A stretch of 21,104 nt of DNA from Salinivirga sp964413185 (GTDB lineage Bacteria > Bacteroidota > Bacteroidia > Bacteroidales > Salinivirgaceae): positions 1-21,104 of the forward strand of contig CAYPSX010000046.1 in assembly GCA_964413185.1 (NCBI GenBank), read 5' to 3'. Each line of letters begins with the position of its first letter. Positions within the stretch are counted from its first letter, which is position 1. The notes under the pieces are model-generated. The model was not told the origin of the DNA. It did not search any database and worked only from the letters and a program-made list of their open reading frames with translations. The position numbers and the translations under genes are program-made. This document shows positions 1 to 6,832 of the stretch, piece after piece.

Positions 1-26
1 TTACTTTTTGATTAAGCAAAAAGTAA
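1..26. repeat. Perfect 10-bp inverted repeat at the left edge
   Basis: Arms TTACTTTTTG (1-10) and CAAAAAGTAA (17-26) are exact reverse complements around a 6-base loop. The repeat touches the window edge, so it may extend further left. It could be a weak hairpin terminator for a gene outside the window or a dispersed short palindrome. Its role is unknown. Confidence 0.6.
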
Positions 27-261
27 AAGTGTCATAAATGCATCAATATAAAAAATTTAACACTGATGTCGTCAGTTTGCATGTAGAAAAAAACAAAATT
101 AATCTGTAAAGATTTTTTTTTCGAACAAACATACCCTAAGAATAGCTCCGCATAACCCAAAATATAAAAATTATTTACGTAACTTGCTGATTTTCAGTAT
201 CTGGTTTTTAGAGCATCGATGTGGTGCACAAAACAGGAATAGTGTTTCGAAATAATATCGT

Positions 262-300
262 AAGCCTGCCTGATGTATTTTATTCAGGCAGGCTTTTTTT
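262..300 (+). terminator. Strong intrinsic terminator with no visible upstream gene
   Basis: A perfect 12-bp stem (262-273 with 284-295, core AGCCTGCCTG/CAGGCAGGCT) encloses a 10-base loop and runs into a T tract ending at 300. This is a textbook rho-independent terminator in plus orientation. No reading frame precedes it in the window, so it ends either a transcript entering from the left or a small non-coding RNA. Confidence 0.85.
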
Positions 301-376
301 CGGAAAATGGATGTAACGATTCCCTGCCTTTTTCGTTAAAATGTTATTAGGATATATTAAGATTCTTTTATATATT

Positions 377-384
377 TAAGTTTG
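377..384 (+). promoter_or_regulatory. Putative -7 box for the histidine kinase
   Basis: TAAGTTTG matches the Bacteroidetes -7 consensus TAnnTTTG and lies 33 bases before the kinase start codon. No TTTG-type -33 box is found at the usual spacing of about 19-21 bases, so this rests on the -7 element alone. Confidence 0.35.
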
Positions 385-417
385 AATGTAACTTGCTGTT
401 AACGGAACGCTGGTATT

Positions 418-2457
418 ATGAATGGACTGGAAAATATTTTACAAGAATTTGCCGGGGAAAAGAATAGTGCATTTTATCGTGCAGTTGAAGAACATTTTAG
501 ACAGCAATCTCTAGTTAAGCATGAAGCCCAGGATGGGTACAAAAATATCTTCTGCGAAAGTAACGCTGTTAACCTTTTAATAGAGCCCGACAATGGAGAA
601 ATATTAAAAGCAAATAAGGCTGCATGCAGTTATTACCAATACTCTCCGGACGAATTAATCGGGAAAAGCATAAAAGAAATTAATACCCTTACTGATAAAG
701 AAGTAGAAGCAGAAATGCAACGGGCAAAGCTGCAAGAGCGAAATCATTTTCTTTTTCGTCATCAACTGGGCACAAAAGAAGTACGGCATGTTGAAGTATA
801 CAGCCAACCGGTTACATTTGGAGGCGCTCAGGTTTTGCATTCTGTAATATTTGATATTGAAGAAAAGGTTCGGGCCCAAAACGATTTGAATCGTTTTAAA
901 ACAGCCGTAATTCAAAATCCGGCTACCATTGTAATAACTGATTTGGATGCTAACATACAATATGTAAATCCACGTTTTACCCAACTGACGGGTTATACTG
1001 CAAAGGAAGCTTACGGAGAAAATCCCCGCATATTAAAATCTGGTCGGACTCCCGATCAAGTTTACAAAGAAATGTGGACAGACTTGGTGAACGGAAAAAC
1101 CTGGAAAGGAGAATTTGCTAATCAAAGGAAAAATGGGGACGTTTTCTGGGAACAAGCTACAATTTCTCCTACTTTTGACGAGTCAGGACGAATTTCAGGC
1201 TACATTGCTATAAAAGAAGATATTACTGAAAAAAAGCGATACAAAGAAAAGCTGATTGCATTGAATGAAAATCTTCAGGTTCAGAACGAAGAGCTCAATG
1301 CGGCTTATGGAGAGCTCAATACGATCAATGAAAAAATTCATTCAACAAATGAAACACTTAAAAAAGAGCGCGAGCAGTTTTTATCTATCCTCAACAGCAT
1401 TCCGGAACCAATTTATGTTTCAGACAAGGAATCCTACAAAATCTTGTTTGCCAATAAAGAACTGAAGCAAATTGCCGGCCCTGATGTTGTTGGCAAAGAG
1501 TGCTATGTTGCCATTCAGAACAGAACGGAGGTATGTGAGTTTTGTAAGCATGAGCAGGTTTTTCAACAAGAAGAACCGTGTTTCTGGGAACATTATAATG
1601 AATCGATTTCAAAAACATTTTATATTATCGACCGGGCCATGAAATGGATGGATGGCCGCGATGTGCATTTTCAAATAGCCATTGATATAACCGAGCGAAA
1701 AAAAGCGGAAGATAAATTAAGGGAGGCCGAACATAATTTATTGGAACATAGTGAACAGCTCGCAGAGTCCAATGCTACAAAAGATAAGTTTTTTTCCATT
1801 ATTGCCCACGACCTGAAAAACCCCTTTAATTCTATCATGGGGATTTCGCGAATACTCCACGAAAAGATAGATATTTACGATAAAGAAACGATAAAAAAAT
1901 ATGCCGGTTATATCCTTGAATCGAGTGAGGGATCGTATAAATTGCTACAAAGTTTGCTCGAATGGTCCAGATCGCAAATGGGCAAAATCGCATATAAACC
2001 GGAAGTGCACAACCTTTTTGATATGACTGATGAGGTACTCGGATCGCTGTACAGCCAGATGAATGCAAAAGGGGTGAAGGTTCAAATTGATGTTAAGCCC
2101 GATTTAAAGGTATACGCCGATTGGAATATGGTTACCACTATTATACGTAACCTGCTTTCCAATGCCATAAAATTTAGCTATCGCGATGGAAGTATTGAAT
2201 TGCATGCCCGTGACCGGGGTAGTTTTGTTGAGGTTGCCGTAGAAGACCACGGAAAAGGAATGCCTGAGAATGTGCGGGAGAAATTATTTCGTATTTCCGA
2301 AAAGGTTACCATGCCGGGAACAGAGCAGGAGAGAGGCACGGGGCTTGGTTTGCTTTTATGTAAAGATTTTGTAATCCGGCACGGTGGCGATATTTCTGTA
2401 AAAAGTGAGCCGGAAAAAGGTTCTACATTTATATTTACATTGCCTGATAAAAAATAA
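418..2457 (+). CDS. Soluble multi-PAS sensor histidine kinase
   Basis: This 679-residue protein is a sensor kinase expected to autophosphorylate on His and pass the phosphate to an unidentified response regulator. In order it shows PAS domains at about 45-150 and 160-272, a coiled coil at about 275-325, a third PAS at about 325-428, a HisKA segment with the phospho-acceptor in IIAHDLKNPF (His464), and a HATPase domain with the N box around Asn582, G1 DHGKGM (610-615) and G2 GTGLGL (640-645). No transmembrane segment is visible, so it should be cytoplasmic. The third PAS contains Cys362, Cys373, Cys376 and Cys388, including a CxxC pair that could bind a metal or sense redox state (inference). 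No response regulator gene is adjacent, making it an orphan kinase here. It is followed by a bidirectional terminator. The family call is secure; the signal is unknown. Confidence 0.95.
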   Translation: MNGLENILQEFAGEKNSAFYRAVEEHFRQQSLVKHEAQDGYKNIFCESNAVNLLIEPDNGEILKANKAACSYYQYSPDELIGKSIKEINTLTDKEVEAEMQRAKLQERNHFLFRHQLGTKEVRHVEVYSQPVTFGGAQVLHSVIFDIEEKVRAQNDLNRFKTAVIQNPATIVITDLDANIQYVNPRFTQLTGYTAKEAYGENPRILKSGRTPDQVYKEMWTDLVNGKTWKGEFANQRKNGDVFWEQATISPTFDESGRISGYIAIKEDITEKKRYKEKLIALNENLQVQNEELNAAYGELNTINEKIHSTNETLKKEREQFLSILNSIPEPIYVSDKESYKILFANKELKQIAGPDVVGKECYVAIQNRTEVCEFCKHEQVFQQEEPCFWEHYNESISKTFYIIDRAMKWMDGRDVHFQIAIDITERKKAEDKLREAEHNLLEHSEQLAESNATKDKFFSIIAHDLKNPFNSIMGISRILHEKIDIYDKETIKKYAGYILESSEGSYKLLQSLLEWSRSQMGKIAYKPEVHNLFDMTDEVLGSLYSQMNAKGVKVQIDVKPDLKVYADWNMVTTIIRNLLSNAIKFSYRDGSIELHARDRGSFVEVAVEDHGKGMPENVREKLFRISEKVTMPGTEQERGTGLGLLLCKDFVIRHGGDISVKSEPEKGSTFIFTLPDKK

Positions 2458-2491
2458 GAAGAAGGTAAGCATAGATGCTTCGAGTATACAT

Positions 2492-2521
2492 AAAAAAAAG
2501 CCGGCAAGCGCCGGCTTTTTT
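2492..2521. terminator. Bidirectional terminator between convergent genes
   Basis: GCCGGC (2500-2505) and GCCGGC (2510-2515) form a GC-rich stem with a 4-base loop, extended by A residues on the left and T residues on the right. It has T tracts in both directions, so it can end both the histidine kinase transcript (+) and the receptor/lipoprotein transcript (-). Confidence 0.9.
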
Positions 2522-2539
2522 GTTGCTATTGAAAAACTT

Positions 2540-3667
2540 TTATTCTGCGGGAACTGCTTTAAGCGTAATATCCCATACTTCAGCACTACCTGTATAAACA
2601 TCATAATGTACCAGGAAAACATCGTCGATAGCCAAATCACTAAAGTTGGCCTTAAGGATGGTTGAGATTTTTTCAATTCTGACTTCTACAGATTCCTCAT
2701 TGGCTCCCGGGCGAACATCAAAGTTATGATAGTTTCCGTTGCCCACCAATTCGTAATCCGATTCTGTTAGGGTGTATTCGCGTGTGTGTGGTTCCGAGGT
2801 TTCAACGAAATCAATTGGAGGTACAAATGACCAGGAAACACCATTTGAAGTGAGTGAGGCGGTTTCTTGTATTACATCACCGATAATTTCCCAACCTGAA
2901 CTTTTCAACTCTAAATGCATCAGGTATGGAACATCTGTATCTTCATATATATTATAAATTATATATATTTCTGTTCCAGTTTGAGCATATTGCATGTTGA
3001 ACAGGTCTGTGTTAAGTGTTTCCAGGAAAATCGGGATTTTATGTTTGGCCTCATCTTCGTCATCAAAGCTTGTGTAATTTAGACCCATGGCGTCGTAATC
3101 TTCAGCCGATAAAGTATAGCATACACTCCAGTCTTCTTCTCCAAGGTTAACAAAGTTGTTTGTAACAGTGTCTGTTCTTCCACCGCCAAAATACCAGGCA
3201 TAAGTCAGATTAATTATATCACCTCTTTCTGCTGTGTAATTATCATTAATGAAGTTTGCAATTGTTGTGTAGTTATCAATATTGTAATAACTGCTTGTGT
3301 AATCTGTAGAGTCCAGCTCATAAGTATCAAGCGTATCTTCAATACCGATTGGCTTATAAAAGTTGTACGTAACTATCATTTCTTCACCGGCTTCAGCAAG
3401 AAATAATTGGTTTATTATCTCGGGTAAATAATCTTCTGCCGGGTCATATGATGAGAAATTATGATAATTAGCTACGCTTTCGTTGCTTGAAAGCTCATAA
3501 TCTTCTTCGGTTAATGTATATTCTGCTACCGGACTAATCTTGTCAATGTTGGCCAAATAGGTTGAATCATTATCCGGCAGTTCATCATAGATATCCTCAT
3601 TGGGTTCGCAAGCTGCAAATCCCGCGAATATCAATGTGGCCATTAGTATTTTAAATATATTTTTCAT
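2540..3667 (-). CDS. Repeat-containing surface lipoprotein downstream of TonB-dependent receptor
   Basis: I do not recognise a named family for this 375-residue protein. It starts with a lipoprotein signal peptide, with the lipobox ending at Cys20 (GFAAC), followed by an acidic linker (EPNEDIYDE) typical of Bacteroidetes surface lipoproteins. The rest is built of related units that begin with a YTLTxxDY motif and end in a hydrophobic strand such as IVTYNFY or FLVHYDVY: about 50-104, 116-159 (degenerate), 184-242 and 298-357. It is very acidic and Tyr-rich. The gene starts 24 bases after the TonB-dependent receptor gene and is almost certainly co-transcribed, so it probably works with the receptor at the outer membrane, for example by capturing the substrate. 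It is not a SusD homologue: it is too short and lacks SusD's helical layout. Function is inference from context only. Confidence 0.85.
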   Translation of the reverse strand: MKNIFKILMATLIFAGFAACEPNEDIYDELPDNDSTYLANIDKISPVAEYTLTEEDYELSSNESVANYHNFSSYDPAEDYLPEIINQLFLAEAGEEMIVTYNFYKPIGIEDTLDTYELDSTDYTSSYYNIDNYTTIANFINDNYTAERGDIINLTYAWYFGGGRTDTVTNNFVNLGEEDWSVCYTLSAEDYDAMGLNYTSFDDEDEAKHKIPIFLETLNTDLFNMQYAQTGTEIYIIYNIYEDTDVPYLMHLELKSSGWEIIGDVIQETASLTSNGVSWSFVPPIDFVETSEPHTREYTLTESDYELVGNGNYHNFDVRPGANEESVEVRIEKISTILKANFSDLAIDDVFLVHYDVYTGSAEVWDITLKAVPAE

Positions 3668-3691
3668 TGTATTTGCTTTTAAGGTTTGCGA

Positions 3692-6343
3692 TTAAAAATT
3701 AATTTTCAGACCCACTGACCAGGTACGGCCATATCCGTAATTTACCCGCGCTGATTTCCAATCATGGTTACTTCCATCTTGTGCTTCTGACATGTATTCT
3801 GCATCAAGGAGGTTATTGAATTTTACGTATAAAACACTTTCTAAATCGCCCATGTCAAAATCGTATGTCAGACGTGCATCCAGCGTTTGGAAATTTGGTA
3901 GTTGCCATGAATCTGGATTTCCACCTTCAACTTCTTCATCTCTGTCTAACGGGTTAAATGATGCGAAAAGATTGTCGAAATGCATGAACGTGAATCCCGC
4001 TTTCAGGTTAGGTATAAGTTCATAGCTTGCAGAAAGAGCCACTGTGGTTTGAGCAGCATCTCCAACATGTACATCTTTTATATAGACATTGATTGAATCA
4101 AGCAGGTTTTGGTCTTCGTCGAAGATGGCTACATTCTCAACATTATTATTCCAACGATAATTTCCAAGTGTTGCCATTACTGTAACTTCAAGTTTTTCAA
4201 TGGGCTGTGCAATAGCTTCAATTTCAAGTCCCTGGTGAAGTGCTTCAACACCTAAAATGTTTGCATTGTAATAGGTGGTTACTCCATCAGCTTCTTCTGC
4301 ATAAGACTGAGTAAATGTTTTGTCTTTCCATAATGTATGGAAAACATTTGCCTGAGCTTTGACATAACGATTTTGGAAACCGTAACCCAACTCAATACTA
4401 AAGGTTTTTTCATTTACGGCTTCTTCGTTAACGTTATTGATATAGTTTAGGAAAATGGCATCAAAATCTGGCTGACGCTCAAAAAAACCAACGTTTACAA
4501 AAGCATTCATATTTTCAGTAAGGTTGTAATTGGCTCCTCCTTTAACTACATAGCCAAAGAAATTTTGCCAATCGGACTCCTGGCCTTGCATAGATCTGTT
4601 GAAGTCTGATTCGCCAAGAGCATCTATGTACTCTGCTTCCAAATCAGCATCGTTGTTAATCTGATTGATTAGATCGTCTGTAAAGTAGTTGAAATAATCA
4701 ATTCGTTTATAACCTTTGGTCGAGGCTGAAGCTGAAATGAAAGTAGAAAGGTTTCCGGTGATATATTCTCCTGTAATATATGCTCCACCCCATGAAACAA
4801 GACCATCGTTGTAATAAGCGATTTTATCGCCTTCTGTGGCTATTTTGTTTAGATTGTTTACATCTACTCCGTCATCAAGATAAAATTGTCCACCAAGCAG
4901 ATCTGTTACTTCCCGGTAATGTTCGCCTTTATAATAGCGTCCGTCTACTCCGGCAGAGAGTTTTATTTCATTTGTTAATTCTTTTTTATAGTTGGTTAGA
5001 ATGCCGTACCACTCATGATTATTCATAGAGCCACGCATGATTGTTTCGGCACCTGCGTTGGCAAGTGTCATGTTTTCGTCAACAATTCGGTCGTAATCAA
5101 TTTGGCCGTCAACTTTATATTCATCTGAGTAGAATTTGTCAGTGTTACCATATCCACCTGTTCCTCCACCGGTTCCAACTGAGGCGTAAACCGCTGTCAT
5201 GAGTGATGAAGTTTCATCAATAGTCCAAAAGTGGTTCAGGATTGCTTGTGGCTTGTGATAGAAGTTTTTATTCAGATAATAAATCTCTCCACCTTTATAC
5301 CCCCAGTCACTGTTATAGCGAATACCTCTTTTGTTGGTTTTGTAGGTTTCTATGCTTTGCATGGTTCTGCTTTGTCCGTGCCATTGCGGTGCCCCGAAAA
5401 CCGACAAAGAAAGTTGCTGTTTGTCATTAATTCTTTTTGAAACATTCACATAGTATGAGTATGATTCAAATTGAGTAGCATCTACATAACCATCGCCTGT
5501 GGTTTTTGCTACACTAATGGTTGATGCCCAGCCATTCTCAGACAGCCCGGTCGCGAATGTACCTCCATATTTAAGGTAATTGTCGTGCCCTGTAAATATG
5601 GATAAGTTTCCGCCGGTATTAGCATCGGTTGTTTTGGTCAGGATGTTAATAGTTCCTCCTAATGATGGTAGTGCAAGTTTCGAAGCTCCCAGTCCACGCT
5701 GTATCTGGATTGATCGCGTTACATCTGCCAATCCTGCCCAGTTCGACCAGTATACCCAGCCGTTTTCCATGTCGTTTACAGGTACACCGTTAATTACTGT
5801 TGCCGTATTTCTGGCATCAAACCCCCGAATGTTGATACGTGAATCTCCAAAACCACCACCTTGTTTAGTTGCGTAGGTTCCAGGTGTTGTTTTCATAACT
5901 TCAGGAAATTCCTGGGTTCCAAGTTTTTCCTGAATCTCCCTTTGTTTGATGGTTGAAACTGCAACAGGTGTTTCACGGTCAACAGCTACATTGGCGACAA
6001 TTTTTACTTCGTCGAGGCCCACTGAGCTTGATTTGAGTTTGATTTTACCCAAATCGACATTTTGTTTGGCAGTTACTTTCCTGATCTCGGAAATGTAACC
6101 CAGGTAGCTGATTTTGAGTGTGTAGGTGCCTGCTTCAATAGGAAGGTCAAATTCACCGTTCAATAGCGTGAAAGTACCTTCACTTGTTTCTTCTACAAGA
6201 ATTGTAGCACCAATAAGCGGTTCATTCGTTCCGGCATCCAGTATTTTTCCTGTAATGGACACCTGGCTCGCTGAATTTTCTTCTTGTGCATAAGCAAATG
6301 CACTGACTAAAAATGCGAGCAAAAGGATAAATTGTTTTTTCAT
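3692..6343 (-). CDS. TonB-dependent outer-membrane receptor
   Basis: This 883-residue protein is an outer-membrane importer that takes up a ligand using energy from TonB. It has a signal peptide (about 1-19, cleavage after AYA), a carboxypeptidase-regulatory-like beta-sandwich at about 28-105 (TGKILDAGTNEPLIGA), a TonB-box-like DEVKIVA at 111-117, a plug domain at about 125-240 containing INIRGF and LGGTINILTK, and then a beta-barrel ending in the aromatic C-terminus VGLKINF. It lacks an adjacent SusD partner, so it is not a standard SusC/SusD glycan system. The co-transcribed repeat lipoprotein takes that position instead. The substrate cannot be read from the sequence. Promoter-like boxes lie just upstream at 6385-6418. 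Confidence 0.93.
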   Translation of the reverse strand: MKKQFILLLAFLVSAFAYAQEENSASQVSITGKILDAGTNEPLIGATILVEETSEGTFTLLNGEFDLPIEAGTYTLKISYLGYISEIRKVTAKQNVDLGKIKLKSSSVGLDEVKIVANVAVDRETPVAVSTIKQREIQEKLGTQEFPEVMKTTPGTYATKQGGGFGDSRINIRGFDARNTATVINGVPVNDMENGWVYWSNWAGLADVTRSIQIQRGLGASKLALPSLGGTINILTKTTDANTGGNLSIFTGHDNYLKYGGTFATGLSENGWASTISVAKTTGDGYVDATQFESYSYYVNVSKRINDKQQLSLSVFGAPQWHGQSRTMQSIETYKTNKRGIRYNSDWGYKGGEIYYLNKNFYHKPQAILNHFWTIDETSSLMTAVYASVGTGGGTGGYGNTDKFYSDEYKVDGQIDYDRIVDENMTLANAGAETIMRGSMNNHEWYGILTNYKKELTNEIKLSAGVDGRYYKGEHYREVTDLLGGQFYLDDGVDVNNLNKIATEGDKIAYYNDGLVSWGGAYITGEYITGNLSTFISASASTKGYKRIDYFNYFTDDLINQINNDADLEAEYIDALGESDFNRSMQGQESDWQNFFGYVVKGGANYNLTENMNAFVNVGFFERQPDFDAIFLNYINNVNEEAVNEKTFSIELGYGFQNRYVKAQANVFHTLWKDKTFTQSYAEEADGVTTYYNANILGVEALHQGLEIEAIAQPIEKLEVTVMATLGNYRWNNNVENVAIFDEDQNLLDSINVYIKDVHVGDAAQTTVALSASYELIPNLKAGFTFMHFDNLFASFNPLDRDEEVEGGNPDSWQLPNFQTLDARLTYDFDMGDLESVLYVKFNNLLDAEYMSEAQDGSNHDWKSARVNYGYGRTWSVGLKINF

Positions 6344-6384
6344 ACGAACTTAATTTAGGTTAACTGTTTGTGAGTTTTAAAAGT

Positions 6385-6418
6385 GCAAAAATACTTTTGC
6401 ATAGACAAAAATACTTTT
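6385..6418 (-). promoter_or_regulatory. Tandem -7-like boxes and small palindrome before the receptor gene
   Basis: The 13-base word CAAAAATACTTTT occurs twice, at 6386-6398 and 6406-6418, exactly 20 bases apart. Read on the minus strand each copy contains TATTTTTG, a match to the Bacteroidetes -7 box. The proximal copy sits inside a perfect dyad, GCAAAA-ATAC-TTTTGC (6385-6400), which could be an operator. The boxes lie about 43-75 bases before the receptor start codon. No TTTG -33 box is obvious. The remaining stretch 6419-6620 shows nothing recognisable. Confidence 0.45.
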
Positions 6419-6620
6419 AATTACGGTTAATAAAACGTAAAGTTTAGATGAATTTTCTTTTTTTCTCTTTGTTGAGGGTTGTTTTTTTTGTTTTAAATGT
6501 TTTGGGATAGAGTGCCTTGGATAGTTTTATGAAATAGCCGTGGTTTTTTTGTCTGGCAAAGTGTTTCTAAATGATTATATTTACCTTCTAATAAAAGTAT
6601 TCAAAATCAACAGATGCTAA

Positions 6621-6772
6621 TTCTACTTTGACACATTTAAAATAATTCTCAAAATCAATCCGATTTGTCCTAAACCCTGAAGGGAACGGGCTGATTTTTC
6701 GACTTGCTCCCTTTAGGGTCGGGGCAAAAAAGGCGAAAAATCAATTTTTGGTTTTAATCTGTCAAAGTAGAA
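6621..6772. mobile_element. MITE-like palindromic element, about 152 bp
   Basis: The ends TTCTACTTTGACA (6621-6633) and TGTCAAAGTAGAA (6760-6772) are perfect 13-bp inverted repeats. Inside, further arms match imperfectly in the same nested order: CATTTAAAA against TTTTAATC, and ACCCTGAAGGGAAC (about 6674-6687) against GCTCCCTTTAGGGT, which pair at 12 of 14 positions. Each of these inner arms itself contains a small CCCT-nn-AGGG palindrome. The whole can fold into one long hairpin. No coding capacity and no clear target-site duplication are visible. This structure suits a non-autonomous mobile element or a REP/ERIC-like repeat; only one copy is in the window, so mobility is inference. Confidence 0.65.
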
Positions 6773-6789
6773 CGAATACCCGTTTGAAA

Positions 6790-6798
6790 TAAGTTTGT
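6790..6798 (+). promoter_or_regulatory. Putative -7 box for the beta-propeller gene
   Basis: TAAGTTTGT matches TAnnTTTG plus a pyrimidine and lies 34 bases before the start codon at 6833. It is 17 bases beyond the right end of the MITE-like element, so the -33 region of this promoter would fall inside the element's right terminal repeat. No clear TTTG -33 box is present there. Confidence 0.35.
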
Positions 6799-6832
6799 TG
6801 ATGTCAATCTAAAAACTATTAAATTGTTACTT

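Larger units (their letters stand above)
1..417. other. Non-coding stretch upstream of the histidine kinase
   Basis: No convincing coding region is visible in these 417 bases on either strand. The stretch holds an inverted repeat at the left edge, a strong intrinsic terminator at 262-300 and a possible kinase promoter box at 377-384, each listed separately. An 11-base word, GTAACTTGCTG, occurs twice (179-189 and 388-398). The rest is AT-rich and unremarkable. It may be the 3' untranslated region of a gene lying left of the window, or may encode a small RNA ending at the terminator. Confidence 0.6.

Noticed and set aside
2772..2957. 61-residue plus-strand reading frame
   Set aside because: It is antisense within the repeat lipoprotein gene, with no start context or recognisable domain.
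2540..3667. SusD-like interpretation of the receptor-linked lipoprotein
   Set aside because: At 375 residues, with beta-rich repeats and no SusD-type helical features, it does not fit SusD.
5580..5876. 98-residue plus-strand reading frame
   Set aside because: It is a shadow antisense to the conserved plug domain of the TonB-dependent receptor.
6824..6832. TTG start three codons before the beta-propeller ATG
   Set aside because: The ATG at 6833 directly begins a standard signal peptide (MKKLLVIF), so the extension is unnecessary.
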